Shown here: positions 33,899 to 44,068 of the stretch, in pieces
How the letters are laid out: the number at the start of each line of letters is the position of its first letter
Numbering within the stretch: the stretch's first letter is position 1
Assembly: GCF_005887555.1 (NCBI RefSeq)
Contig: NZ_VCIA01000001.1
Coordinates: 2,852,001 to 2,916,000 of the forward strand
Direction of reading: 5' to 3'
Length of the DNA: 64,000 bases
Origin: Lentibacillus cibarius
GTDB lineage: Bacteria; Bacillota; Bacilli; Bacillales; Amphibacillaceae
Notes under the pieces: model-generated
Told to the model about the DNA's origin: nothing
The model's input: the letters and a program-made list of their open reading frames with translations, nothing else
The model's database searches: none
Made by a program: the position numbers and the translations under genes

Positions 33899-35137
33899 AT
33901 GGTGGAAAGAAGAGTCGTTGTGACAGGTCTTGGCACAGTATCTCCCACTGGCAACGATGTCAGTACAATGTGGGACAATGTTGTTGCCGGCAATACCGGT
34001 ATAGATTATATAAGTCGAATTGAATCGGACGAGCTTCCAGCGTGTGCAGCTGCTGAAGTAAAAGACTTTGATCCGACGAATTTTATGGATAAAAAAGACG
34101 CGCGCAAGATGGATTTATTCACGCAATATGCTGTAGCAGCAGCGAAAATGGCTGTTGATGACGCCGGCCTGACTATTGATGAATCGAATGCCTATCGTGT
34201 TGGTGTCTGGGTTGGCTCCGGCATCGGAGGAATGGCGACACTCGAGGACCAGCATTCAAAATTGCTGAACAAAGGAGCACGCCGGGTCAGTCCATTTTTT
34301 GTACCAATGATGATTCCTGATATGGCGGCTGGACAAGTGTCCATTCAGCTTGGGGCTAAAGGAATCAACTCATGTACAACTACGGCCTGCGCATCCGGTG
34401 CCAATTCCATTGGTGATGCATATAAAGTAATTGAGCGCGGTGATGCTGACTTTATGGTTGCAGGTGGAACAGAGGCACCGATTACCAGTTTAGCATTTGC
34501 CGGATTTTCTGCTATGAAAGCACTATCGACCAATGAAAACCCGAAAAAGGCAAGTCGCCCGTTTGATCAGAACCGTGATGGATTTGTCATGGGCGAGGGA
34601 GCCGGGATTTTAATCCTGGAAACACTCGAATCGGCTATTAACCGTGGTGCACACATTTATGGTGAAATCATCGGGTATGCAGCAACAGGTGATGCCTACC
34701 ACATTACAGCGCCCGCCTTAGATGGCGAGGGGGCTGCACGAGCTATGCAAAAGGCTATTTCAGATTCTGGTATTTCACCTACAGAAATTGACTATATCAA
34801 TGCCCATGGAACCAGTACCGAACTGAATGACAAATATGAAACCCAAGCAATTAAAGCTGTATTTGGTGAGCATGCTACAAACCTTGCCGTCTCCTCAACG
34901 AAAGGAGTCACGGGTCACTTGCTCGGAGCCGCTGGGGGATTAGAATCTGTCATATCTATGAAAGCTATTAACGATGGAATCATCCCGGCAACGATGAATT
35001 ATGAAACGCCTGATCCGGATTGTGATTTGGATTACGTGCCGAATGAGTCGAGAAAGCAGGATGTCAACGTTGTGATGAGCAACTCACTCGGTTTTGGCGG
35101 ACACAATGCAACGCTCATCTTTAAAAAATATAAATAA
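33899..35137 (+). CDS. fabF: Beta-ketoacyl-ACP synthase II
   Basis: A 412-residue KAS II for elongation of acyl-ACP. Catalytic Cys lies in [10 protein letters not shown], with His in [12 protein letters not shown] and [20 protein letters not shown] is at the C-terminus. Start chosen as ATG 33899 ([10 protein letters not shown]) with AGGAGGAG about 7 bases upstream; ATG 33893 is in frame but too close to the site. A terminator follows. Confidence 0.96.
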   Translation: MVERRVVVTGLGTVSPTGNDVSTMWDNVVAGNTGIDYISRIESDELPACAAAEVKDFDPTNFMDKKDARKMDLFTQYAVAAAKMAVDDAGLTIDESNAYRVGVWVGSGIGGMATLEDQHSKLLNKGARRVSPFFVPMMIPDMAAGQVSIQLGAKGINSCTTTACASGANSIGDAYKVIERGDADFMVAGGTEAPITSLAFAGFSAMKALSTNENPKKASRPFDQNRDGFVMGEGAGILILETLESAINRGAHIYGEIIGYAATGDAYHITAPALDGEGAARAMQKAISDSGISPTEIDYINAHGTSTELNDKYETQAIKAVFGEHATNLAVSSTKGVTGHLLGAAGGLESVISMKAINDGIIPATMNYETPDPDCDLDYVPNESRKQDVNVVMSNSLGFGGHNATLIFKKYK

Positions 35138-35146
35138 GCAAGGAAT

Positions 35147-35179
35147 AAAAGCTGACTGCTCTCGCGGTCAGCTTTTTTT
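35147..35179 (+). terminator. Terminator of fabH-fabF
   Basis: AAAAGCTGAC and GTCAGCTTTT pair around 10 bases, then a T run. Confidence 0.9.
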
Positions 35180-35260
35180 GCTGCCTATGTGGACATGCAT
35201 CATGAATTTTGATTTCGCGCATAAAATGAATTAAAGGACAGGCATGGGTGGTGTAGATTA

Positions 35261-35467
35261 TTGGGCTATTTATTTCTGTTTTTGCTTGGATTTGGACTAG
35301 CTGTAACCGGCGGGGTAACAATTATTGCGTATATGAATTTTTTGCCTGTTGGCGTTTCATGGGGAGATTATTTTATTTTCATTGCCAGTCGGCCGGAGTG
35401 TTATTTCCTTCCTATTGGTATTTTACTGATTGCTATCGCTCTATTTCGGTATCCAAACCATTTTTAA
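35261..35467 (+). CDS. Small two-span membrane protein
   Basis: A 68-residue protein starting at TTG (GYLFLFLLGFGLAVTGGVTI), with two hydrophobic segments joined by a GVSWGDYFIFIASRPECY loop. Ribosome site GGGTGGTG is moderate. No family recognised with confidence; the look is of a conserved Bacillaceae orphan between fabF and yjbA. Confidence 0.65.
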   Translation: MGYLFLFLLGFGLAVTGGVTIIAYMNFLPVGVSWGDYFIFIASRPECYFLPIGILLIAIALFRYPNHF

Positions 35468-35625
35468 TTCAGAAACATATACTATCGGGTCGTTTGCTAA
35501 TTAAATAAATCAACATTAATTGTCTAGCAGATATACCCACGCGTTTTTTTCAATGAATCGAATAATTTTTTTCATAATGGTCATAATGTATCCTAAATGA
35601 TTCATTCAATAAGCGAGGGTTGTTT

Positions 35626-36387
35626 ATGTTATATTTACATGACGTCTGGGTGAATTGGTTTGAAGGTGAGGAGAATGGCTACAATGTCTGTTATTTTCAC
35701 GAGTGGCGCAAAGATGACGGAATTGAGCTGTTGGATCAGGTTCCGTTGTTATACATATCTGAAGCGCTTTTTGACTACATTGAAAATGATTTGCACGACT
35801 TGCCGGATGATATGATGGACAAAATCTACAAACGTGCGTATGTACGAAAAGGTCAGGAAAGAAAACCGCTTGAATTTGCGGCAGTTGTCACAGACGGAAC
35901 TGATATTATTACATTTGACACCATTGGCTATCAAATTCCAGTCCGTAAAAGTAGGCTGATACCCAGACAAGAGCAGCTTGTATTCGACATGATTAAAACG
36001 ACAAAGCCGGAATCGTTTGCATTCAATGAAAGAAAAGTGGAAAAAGAGTACCACATCCTATCGATGGAACCGGAACTTATTCATGGGTTGACCCGTAGAG
36101 AAAGGAACCTAAAGCAACTCCTAATGATAGCACTTGATCAATTGCGGACAGCGAATAATCCGCAAGAGCTCCGTTACTGGCTGACCGAATGGGACCCGAA
36201 GCAATACCCATATATTCGATATATGAATGAAAATACTGTATGGGAAACCTTATATGAAGGCGTCAAATATGGATGGAGCGACTGGCATGAGGATTTATGC
36301 ACAAAAATGATTAAAGGGCAGCCGTTTCTCGAAAAAATGTGGGAAGCAGAACAGGAGACACAGCAAAATACGTCAAAGCTGAAATAG
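35626..36387 (+). CDS. yjbA: YjbA family protein (DUF3603)
   Basis: A 253-residue soluble protein. The start [20 protein letters not shown] and FHEWRKDD match B. subtilis YjbA, which also lies between fabF and trpS. Function unknown. ATG 35626 with GCGAGGG six bases upstream; the TTG at 35620 lies too close. Convergent with trpS, sharing a terminator. Confidence 0.85.
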   Translation: MLYLHDVWVNWFEGEENGYNVCYFHEWRKDDGIELLDQVPLLYISEALFDYIENDLHDLPDDMMDKIYKRAYVRKGQERKPLEFAAVVTDGTDIITFDTIGYQIPVRKSRLIPRQEQLVFDMIKTTKPESFAFNERKVEKEYHILSMEPELIHGLTRRERNLKQLLMIALDQLRTANNPQELRYWLTEWDPKQYPYIRYMNENTVWETLYEGVKYGWSDWHEDLCTKMIKGQPFLEKMWEAEQETQQNTSKLK

Positions 36388-36458
36388 TTGCGACAAATAT
36401 GAACCCCATTTATACGAAACAGAGGGGCACATGTTGTCTGAATAGAATCGATCCAAAT

Positions 36459-36495
36459 AAAAAACGCTTGGAAACTTTTGTTCCAAGCGTTTTTC
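36459..36495. terminator. Bidirectional terminator between yjbA and trpS
   Basis: AAAAACGCTTGGAA and TTCCAAGCGTTTTT, 7-base loop; same stem as at 2748 and 63758. Confidence 0.9.
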
Positions 36496-36523
36496 TATGA
36501 TAATGAGTGGTGTAAATGGTTCT

Positions 36524-37528
<1,005 letters not shown>

Positions 37529-37610
37529 TCACTCACTCCTTGTTTTTTCTAAATGTAAGATCATTAAGCTTATAGTTGACCCTATATGTAAAACGAAGGC
37601 TTCCAACAAT

Positions 37611-37795
37611 AAAAAAGATCCATTTATCCCCAGGTCTAAAGGGACGAATGAACCGCGGTGCCACCCTTATTATTCTGCAGTTGTTGCAGAATCACTTTCA
37701 AAATAAATTAGCTCGAAAGTCCATTTCCAAATTACCTTGGTACTTGTTTTCACCAGCCACAAGCTCTCTAAAAATCCAGCGGGTAACTGTACTAT
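37611..37795 (-). promoter_or_regulatory. T-box leader of trpS (Trp specifier)
   Basis: On the minus strand the T-box AAGGGTGGCACCGCGG lies at 37668-37653. The terminator arms GGTTCATTCGTCCC and GGGGATAAATGGATC with a T run are at 37654-37611. Stem I shows the GGTGAAAACAAG and AGTACC elements. A TGG codon at 37723-37721 (in AAATGGACTT) is the likely specifier, with a second TGG 7 bases upstream, both matching Trp. Confidence 0.95.
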
Positions 37796-37896
37796 ACCTT
37801 TGTCATTGCTAGGAATATTGCGTTGAGTTTTTACTATTATATAAATCCTTTGGTAGAAATGCAAGAAGAAACCCTTGTTTGCGTTGTTGAATGGTG

Positions 37897-38482
37897 GATG
37901 AGTGCCCGATCGAGGCGGAGCGCCGTCGAAAAGGAAACTCATCGAGGTGATGAGTGCCCGAATGAGGCAGAGCGCAGTCGAAAAGGAAACTCATCGAGGT
38001 GATGAGTGCCCGAATGATGCGGTGCACAGTCGAAAAGGAAACTCATCGGGGTGATGAGCGCCCGAATGAGGCAGAGCGCCGTCGAAAAGGAAACTCATCG
38101 AGGTGATGAGCGCCCGAAAGATGCGGTGCGCCGTCGAAAAGGAAACTCATCGGTGTAATGAGTGCCCGAACGATGCGGTTCGCAGTCGAAAAAGTAACTC
38201 ATCGGGGTAATGAGCGCCCGAAAGATGCGGTTCGCAGTCGAAAAGGAAACTCATCGGGGTGATGAGCGCCCGAATGAGGTGGTGTGCCGTCGAAAAGGAA
38301 ACTCATCGAGGTGATGAGCGCCCGAATGAGGCAGAGCGCCGTCGAAAAGGAAACTCATCAGGGTAATGAGTGCCCGAACGAGGCTTCCCACCACCAAAAA
38401 AGGCACTCATTGCTGTAATGAGTGCCCGAAGTAGTCGTTTCCTCAACAAAAAAGTCGCTCATTCGTGTAATGAGCGACTAAA
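37897..38482. repeat. 52-bp palindromic tandem repeat array, eleven units
   Basis: Units begin at 37897, 37949, 38001, 38053, 38105, 38157, 38209, 38261, 38313, 38365 and 38417, always 52 bases apart, with a partial unit at 38469. A typical unit is GATGAGTGCCCGAATGAGGC, then AGAGCGCAGTCGAAAAGGAA, then ACTCATCGAGGT. Unit junctions form a hairpin, ACTCATC-GAGGT-GATGAGT. The last two units differ in sequence yet keep both period and hairpin. 52 is not a multiple of 3 and no long frame runs through, so it is non-coding. A related array starts near 63829. Confidence 0.92.
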
Positions 38483-38499
38483 AAGCGCAATTCCATATG

Positions 38500-39417
38500 T
38501 TATTCGTAATACGTCCATTGGTGAACACCGACCACACGAAAATGATTTGCTAAGATTCGTCTTATCACCTTTTTTGATGCTACCGCTTGGCACCAATCAT
38601 AAATCCTGTTCGTCGTCATTTTTTCATCAGGGAAGAGAATTTTATATTCCTTACTGCTTCTTAATATCGCATCATCACGTGGCTCTTTACACCCACATTT
38701 CTGGCAGACGCATGTTCTTTTCTCAGTATGCATGGCAATAGAATGGCATTCTGGGCAGGCAATTCCTTTTCGCAGTTGGTCAAAGTCGTAGGCGGGCAGC
38801 CGATCGAAAGGAGACTTTGTCATATGCAAAGTTAAAAGTTGGTCTGCAAGCTGCTTGTCGCTTTTTGTTAATTTTCCCGGCTGTGCGTTGAATTGTTTCA
38901 AATAACGATTTAGCTGAGACGGAAAAATGATTGATTGATTCATTGGGGCCTGGTATAAGGTGAATTCCGGATTGATGAATACTAAAGAAGTTTCCACTGG
39001 AAGGTTGACTCCGAGGTTGGAAAGCAACTGACATAATAAAGATTCACTTCTACTTAATTGGTGCAATGGGTTAATTATTTCTAAATTGGGCTTTTTGAAG
39101 AGTTTATCTGCAGTGTAATAATGATCACCTTCAAAGTTCTTCACTTCAAAAGCGTTAATCTTACGCTTGGTGATGATTAAAGTATCGATTTGGAAAGTAG
39201 TGTTGGTTACTTCTAGCAGTAAGTCATTTAAGATCAGGCATTCACACTGCAACTTTTCTGTTAAGGAATCAAATCGCTTTTCTCCTTCATAGCCTTTTTT
39301 TAAACTCAAATAGCGGTCCCTAAGCCTATTAGATAGCTTCATTCGAGCGTTTAATAATTCAAGGATTCTTAGTTCAGTTGGTTTTGTTCGTGACTTATAC
39401 AGCACAGCATTGTCCAC
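38500..39417 (-). CDS. NERD-domain protein with C-terminal zinc ribbon
   Basis: A 305-residue protein with a nuclease-related (NERD) domain, residues about 40-150: GYEGEKRFDSL, IDTLIITKRKINAFEVKNFE (the acidic and Lys residues match a PD-(D/E)xK-like core). A zinc ribbon follows (CPECHS ... CVCQKCGC, about 222-245). NERD proteins are inferred to act on DNA; substrate unknown. GTG 39417 is used, but the AAGGA site is very close; GTG 39405 is an alternative. It ends 18 bases from the 52-bp repeat array. Confidence 0.8.
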   Translation of the reverse strand: MDNAVLYKSRTKPTELRILELLNARMKLSNRLRDRYLSLKKGYEGEKRFDSLTEKLQCECLILNDLLLEVTNTTFQIDTLIITKRKINAFEVKNFEGDHYYTADKLFKKPNLEIINPLHQLSRSESLLCQLLSNLGVNLPVETSLVFINPEFTLYQAPMNQSIIFPSQLNRYLKQFNAQPGKLTKSDKQLADQLLTLHMTKSPFDRLPAYDFDQLRKGIACPECHSIAMHTEKRTCVCQKCGCKEPRDDAILRSSKEYKILFPDEKMTTNRIYDWCQAVASKKVIRRILANHFRVVGVHQWTYYE

Positions 39418-39624
39418 ATCCTTTTTTAAATGCTATTATATACTAAATTTTTATAATTGGAAAAAATATATCATGAACCTATGTGAATTTATTTTGACAA
39501 AGCAATACCAACCGTTGCATTTCAAATAAAATATGATAATTTTATATACGTATGAGTGTATATTCATTTATAGCGTTTTCTGCTTTTGATTGATTAAATT
39601 TTAATAAGAGAGAAGGCAAATAAA

Positions 39625-40557
39625 TTGCGGCATGTAAATAGACATCGGTTTGCTGTGATTACTGCTGTCTTGACTGTTTTAGCCTTGATTATAGGTAATT
39701 TAGTTGTGGCAACTGGCTCCGGGGATGCTTGTGGGACAGATTGGCCAACATGTAAGGGGAATCTCCTTCCTGACTTCCTGGATTATAAGCAAGTAATTGA
39801 ATATTCTCATCGGCTATTCACCGGTTCATTGGGATTTGTGATTTTAATTAATGCTGTGCTAGCATGGAAACGAAAGTATACAGGTGAGACGTCAATTGGG
39901 GTATTGACTTTGCTTACGATGGCATTGTTATTGATACAATCCATGGTAGGGGCATTTAATGTCATACTTGGAACTCCACCTGGGTTTACGACACTTGATG
40001 TGGTGGTTAGTCTGTTCCTATTGACAAGTACTGTTTTCCTGGCGGTAGCGCTTCAGCGAGTTGAAGTGAAGTCACATGAGGGCAGGGAGATAAACCATTC
40101 TTATAAAAAGCTTTTTAGTCCTGCGTTATGGGTGTTTACGATTTATTTTCTAGAAGTTACGGTCGGGGCTTTTCTTAAACACAGTGGAGCAAGCAAAATA
40201 GTAAACAGTATGGTAACTGACGAACTGCTAATCAGTTCAAATTTGCTTTCCAAAGTTATCTATAATATTCATGGAATAAGTAATACGCTGATTGTAATTG
40301 GCGCATTATATCTTTTATTTATGTCCATTAGGAAAAGTGTTTTAGTGCCTGCTTCCGCTATGTTTTTTCTATTGATTGTCGTGAATGGCGTCACCGGATT
40401 TATGACCCAGTTGTCTTCGCTTAACCAGGTTGCTTCATCTATTCATATGATTGTCGTCGTAATAACGGTATTTCAGGGTGCATATCTTGTATCTAAGGCC
40501 TATTTTGGACCTTGTTTTTTCACATGGACAGTGAAGGGGGAGGAAGATGTCAGTTAA
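39625..40557 (+). CDS. CtaA/COX15-like heme A synthase homolog with one heme His replaced
   Basis: A 310-residue, eight-span protein of the heme A synthase family, which converts heme O to heme A. The first loop has the Cys pair (Cys36, Cys43 in GDACGTDWPTCKG) and His62 in IEYSHRLFTG. The second half keeps His216 (YNIHGIS) and His274 (SSIHMIV). At the fourth-span position where CtaA has LHxxxS the sequence is TTLDVVVSL, so Asp125 replaces a heme ligand. No ctaB or oxidase genes are nearby. Probably a paralog with altered function (inference). TTG start with GAGAGAAGG site. Confidence 0.75.
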   Translation: MRHVNRHRFAVITAVLTVLALIIGNLVVATGSGDACGTDWPTCKGNLLPDFLDYKQVIEYSHRLFTGSLGFVILINAVLAWKRKYTGETSIGVLTLLTMALLLIQSMVGAFNVILGTPPGFTTLDVVVSLFLLTSTVFLAVALQRVEVKSHEGREINHSYKKLFSPALWVFTIYFLEVTVGAFLKHSGASKIVNSMVTDELLISSNLLSKVIYNIHGISNTLIVIGALYLLFMSIRKSVLVPASAMFFLLIVVNGVTGFMTQLSSLNQVASSIHMIVVVITVFQGAYLVSKAYFGPCFFTWTVKGEEDVS

Positions 40558-40927
40558 ATTGCCTGCCATTCCAGTTTATTTATTGAATGTCAGTTACATT
40601 ATTCTATTCTTTTTAGCAAGTTACATTACGAGCCTGTTTATTGCTGATGTTAAGTTCCAACATCTCATTGTTTTAACTGGCGTCGTTATTATTTATTGGT
40701 TCATTGCAAATGCAATCACTGGATTATATAAGAGATCTAAAAACATGAAACAAATACAGATCAAAACGGTCATTAGTTTTTTGATAATAACCATTGTAAC
40801 CAGTCTTCAACAGCTTATGTTTTTTAAGATACCTTTCACTGCAACCTTTACTTTTTTTGGTATCAGCCTGCTATTTTTGCTTCTACTACATTCCGTGAGC
40901 TTTCGGCCTCGATTCAGCACTGAATAA
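40547..40927 (+). CDS. Four-span membrane protein coupled to the CtaA-like gene
   Basis: A 126-residue protein with four hydrophobic spans (about 11-30, 36-57, 73-92 and 97-115) and a basic loop (LYKRSKNMKQIQIK). The ATG overlaps the end of the CtaA-like gene by 11 bases and has GGGGGAGGAAG, so the two are translated together. No family recognised. A partner role for the CtaA-like protein is inferred only from coupling. Confidence 0.75.
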   Translation: MSVKLPAIPVYLLNVSYIILFFLASYITSLFIADVKFQHLIVLTGVVIIYWFIANAITGLYKRSKNMKQIQIKTVISFLIITIVTSLQQLMFFKIPFTATFTFFGISLLFLLLLHSVSFRPRFSTE

Positions 40928-40935
40928 ACAAAAAT

Positions 40936-40972
40936 AAGCTGGTGAACAAGTAACACTACTTACCACCAGCTT
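40936..40972. terminator. Terminator
   Basis: AAGCTGGTG and CACCAGCTT pair around 19 bases, with A/T-rich flanks on both sides; sits between convergent genes. Confidence 0.7.
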
Positions 40973-40981
40973 CATCTTTAC

Positions 40982-41137
40982 TTAATACTCGATCTCCTCA
41001 AAGTCTTTTGGTTGGGGCGTTGGCTGTCTCGATCGTAAATCCTCATTTTCTGAAACTGCATTATTTATTTCCTGATACGGTTTTACCTTTCCAGATTGTT
41101 TTTCTGGATGCTTTTTGTCTGACTTATTTTTGCGCAT
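40982..41137 (-). CDS. Small hydrophilic protein (51 aa), unknown
   Basis: Starts MRKNKSDKKHPEKQSGKVKP and ends PQPKDFEEIEY; highly charged and probably disordered. ATG 41137 follows AGAGGTG. It could be a minor spore protein, but no family was recognised. The 41192-41438 stretch holds only the asparaginase promoter region. Confidence 0.6.
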   Translation of the reverse strand: MRKNKSDKKHPEKQSGKVKPYQEINNAVSENEDLRSRQPTPQPKDFEEIEY

Positions 41138-41438
41138 GAAAACACCTCTTTCTCCCGTTTTAGTATCTAGTTGTTCTCGATTTCCCCCCATTTTATTTAA
41201 AAAACCAGGAAAAAGTCTGAAGTATTTTTAAAAATTGCAATGTGTGCTATTATTATTAAATTGAAAAACTTAAAAAACATATAGATAGGTCAATGTCATC
41301 ATTCATAAAAGTACCATTGCTTGTACTTCGCGGTCGTAATGATTCCGGGTTCCAATGAGTGGGGATGAACAAAGAAATAGCAGCGTTTTTGGTGCAAAAA
41401 ATAAACGAAAAACACTGAAATGAGAAAGGACTGACTCG

Positions 41439-42461
41439 ATGATGAACACATTTACAAAGCCAATCCAAGTCTACCGGGGTGCTTATTTGGAAAGTTCGCA
41501 TGACGTCCATATAGCAGTGGTGAAAGCGAACGGGGAAATGCTGGCGTCCTATGGGGATCCAAATAGGCTAACCTTTGCCCGTTCGTCAATGAAACCGTTT
41601 CAAGCACTGCCTGTTACTGAATCAGGCGCGTTGAAGGCTTTTAATCTGTCCGATAGGGAGCTAGCCGTGTTTTGTGCCAGCCATAATGGGGAGCCATTTC
41701 ATAGACAGGCAGTTAAGAATGTATTGCAAAAAATTAATTTAAAAGAGGCCCATCTTCAATGCGGAACACACATCCCGAAAGATATGGATAGCTACAAACA
41801 GTTAATCAAAAATGGAGGTGAATTAACTTCCGTTTACAGCAATTGCTCAGGAAAGCATGCTGGCATGCTTGCAGGCTGCGTACAACAAAACATGGACGTT
41901 GCCTCCTATCGTGAACAAACGCATCCTTATCAGCAACAAATCGTTAACGCCATTGCAGATGTGAGTGATTATGACAAAGCTAACATAGCGATGGCTGTTG
42001 ATGGCTGTGGGGTACCCGTCCACAGGTTACCGCTGTATAACTTGGCGTTAGCGTTTGGCCGGTTAGCTTCACCTGATGAGTGGGAGGGTGGAAGCAAAAT
42101 GCGACGCGAGTCACTAAAGCATGTTGGCGAAGCAATGGCCAATTATCCTGAAATGGTTGCAGGTACAAACAGATTTGATACGGATTTGATGACGGCTTAT
42201 CAGGGCAGAATAGCGGCAAAAGGCGGGGCAGAAGGTGTTCACTGTTTTGCTGACAGGCATACCGGCATCGGTGTAGCAGTGAAAGCAGAAGACGGCAACG
42301 CCAGGGCAGCAGATGTCGCATCGATGGAAGTGTTACACCAGTTAAACATTGGTAATCATGCAATAAAAGATCAATTACAAACGTATCATCATGCCCCCGT
42401 TAAGAATGCTAGACAAGAAAAAATTGGTGAAATCAAGCCAGCCTTTGAATTAAATAGGTAA
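41439..42461 (+). CDS. Asparaginase (thermolabile AnsA-type, PF06089)
   Basis: A 340-residue asparaginase of the serine/lysine type. Marks: FARSSMKPFQALP (Ser-x-x-Lys), FCASHNGEPFH, YSNCSGKHAGMLAGC and VDGCGVPVHRLPL. It would hydrolyse asparagine to aspartate and ammonia in the cytoplasm. It differs from the classical AnsA/AnsB fold. AAAGGACTGA site; two consecutive ATGs at 41439 and 41442. Confidence 0.88.
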   Translation: MMNTFTKPIQVYRGAYLESSHDVHIAVVKANGEMLASYGDPNRLTFARSSMKPFQALPVTESGALKAFNLSDRELAVFCASHNGEPFHRQAVKNVLQKINLKEAHLQCGTHIPKDMDSYKQLIKNGGELTSVYSNCSGKHAGMLAGCVQQNMDVASYREQTHPYQQQIVNAIADVSDYDKANIAMAVDGCGVPVHRLPLYNLALAFGRLASPDEWEGGSKMRRESLKHVGEAMANYPEMVAGTNRFDTDLMTAYQGRIAAKGGAEGVHCFADRHTGIGVAVKAEDGNARAADVASMEVLHQLNIGNHAIKDQLQTYHHAPVKNARQEKIGEIKPAFELNR

Positions 42462-42494
42462 TGCAGGGAACAATCCGGACTTTCGACAGACTGA

Positions 42495-42647
42495 GAAAAT
42501 GGTGAGCCTGTACGACAGATTACTCCGGAAATGTATGTCTGTAAATCTGTTAAATGGCTGAATCAAATTGAGCTAATTGAAAATGAACATGTCGACTATT
42601 GGGAGAAACGCGGCTATAAAAAGGATGCGTGGGTGAAGTCATGGTAG
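42495..42647 (+). pseudogene. C-terminal remnant of a molybdopterin sulfite-oxidase-type oxidoreductase
   Basis: An in-frame stretch of 50 codons reads ENGEPVRQITPEMYVCKSVK, then WLNQIELIENEHVDYWEKRG and ends at TAG. This is the tail of YuiH/YedY-like sulfite oxidase family proteins (KS.KW...IE......YWE.RGY). An in-frame TGA stands directly before it, and nothing of the N-terminal part survives. Confidence 0.7.
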
Positions 42648-42687
42648 GCAGGAAAGTGGCCTATAGTTTTGACGGCCTCCACCCGTG

Positions 42688-42972
42688 TCATCTAAAAAGG
42701 CGCCTGATAAATAATTGGAGCGTCATGTACGTATAAATAATTCTAGCATGTCTTCCTTCTTTAGAGGGGAAGTGGGTAAGTGGTTCCAGAATGTAATGAA
42801 ATAGGAGGTCACATTCATAACAGGGGCCGAAATTTCGATAGCAAATATCATGCACTTGACATGCGGCATCAACGGCATTGATAGGTTGTTCCGGCCCACT
42901 GCAGCCTGGTCCACAATATTTATAACCGGGAAAAACACAGAAACGAGGTCGAAAGGTCTTGTTGCAGCACAC
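42688..42972 (-). CDS. Small phospholipase-A2-like protein (parvovirus VP1-type PLA2 domain)
   Basis: A 94-residue protein with the PLA2 calcium loop YCGPGCSGP (residues 19-27) and the catalytic helix DAACQVHDICY (residues 35-45; His41, Asp42). Such domains (PF08398-like) hydrolyse sn-2 acyl chains. There is no signal peptide. GTG start with AAGGAGGG six bases upstream. Only the minimal core is present; the remainder is basic (HARIIYTYM, RRLFR). Substrate and site of action unknown. Confidence 0.75.
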   Translation of the reverse strand: MCCNKTFRPRFCVFPGYKYCGPGCSGPEQPINAVDAACQVHDICYRNFGPCYECDLLFHYILEPLTHFPSKEGRHARIIYTYMTLQLFIRRLFR

Positions 42973-43204
42973 GTTAATCCCTCCTTTTTCACTATATTCT
43001 ATGCGAAGAAAGAGAAATTGGCTTGTTCAGATACCCAATGTGTACAAAGGTCTGCTCGGATCGCTAGGAAAAAACGTTAAAAAGGGATAGAAGTTTTCCG
43101 GTTTTCCTAGCTGATAATTGTGGAAATAAATAACAAGGGGAGGATCAAAAGGGCTTCTCCGATCAGCTTGAAAATGAACGGGTACACCCTTCTGAGAAAA
43201 TACA

Positions 43205-43774
43205 TCAGTTATTTCCTTTAATTAAACTGAACACTTCCGCTCGTGATGCCGCGTCTGTTTGGAAAATGCCTCGAACCGCTGAGGTGACTGTTTTTGAACC
43301 CGGTTTTTTGACACCGCGCATGGTCATGCACATATGTTCCGCTTCCACCACAACAATAACGCCGTGTGGATCAAGTGTTTCCTTAAGGGAGTCGGCAATT
43401 GTAGCGGTAACGCGCTCTTGCAGCTGTGGACGTCTTGTTACTGCCTCAACGGCACGTGCCAGCTTGCTTAATCCGGTAACTCTGCCACCCTTAGGAATGT
43501 AGCCGACGTGAGCCACACCGTAAAACGGGACGAGATGGTGTTCACACATGGAATAAAATGGGATATCTTTAACTAGAACAAGTTCCTCGTGATCTTCGCC
43601 AAAGATAGTGGCAAAGTATTCTTTTGGGTCCTGGTTCAACCCTTGAAATACTTCTTCATACATACGAGCGATACGACTAGGTGTGTCAATCAGCCCTTCC
43701 CGGTCAGGATCTTCACCAATTGCTTCTAACATCATGCGTGCTGCTTGTTCAATTTTTTCGTGATCTACTGCCAT
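43205..43774 (-). CDS. folE: GTP cyclohydrolase I
   Basis: A 189-residue FolE (MtrA) that converts GTP to dihydroneopterin triphosphate for folate synthesis. Zinc and catalytic residues are in [14 protein letters not shown] and [26 protein letters not shown] is typical. Monocistronic; GGAGGGTAAT ribosome site. Confidence 0.96.
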   Translation of the reverse strand: MAVDHEKIEQAARMMLEAIGEDPDREGLIDTPSRIARMYEEVFQGLNQDPKEYFATIFGEDHEELVLVKDIPFYSMCEHHLVPFYGVAHVGYIPKGGRVTGLSKLARAVEAVTRRPQLQERVTATIADSLKETLDPHGVIVVVEAEHMCMTMRGVKKPGSKTVTSAVRGIFQTDAASRAEVFSLIKGNN

Positions 43775-43990
43775 GTTATTACCCTCCGTTTATTTAAAAG
43801 AACGTCTCTACGTTTTAATAATCATCACCAGTTTACATCATATGACACATTTTCACCATACTCGACTACTTCGTTCCCGTATTGACAATGAGGTGGTACC
43901 ATCTTTTATACTAAGAAGCTGTGACGGTGACATCAGCTTTTCGGCACTTTTCACTTTCCTTCATTATTGGACCCGATTATACTAAACAAT

Positions 43991-44030
43991 AACGGTTGTT
44001 GATTAAAGAATTGTTTTGAAGTCAACCGTT
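43991..44030 (+). other. Inverted repeat in leader of MFS gene
   Basis: AACGGTTG and CAACCGTT, 24 bases apart, end 38 bases before the transporter start. Could be an operator or leader hairpin. The rest of 43775-44068 shows nothing clear. Confidence 0.4.
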
Positions 44031-44068
44031 CATGTTGTTGTGAGAAAATGGTGAAGGACTGATTCTAG

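Noticed and set aside
37897..38482. CRISPR array
   Set aside because: The units are 52 bases with linkers nearly identical from unit to unit, no unique spacers and no cas genes nearby.
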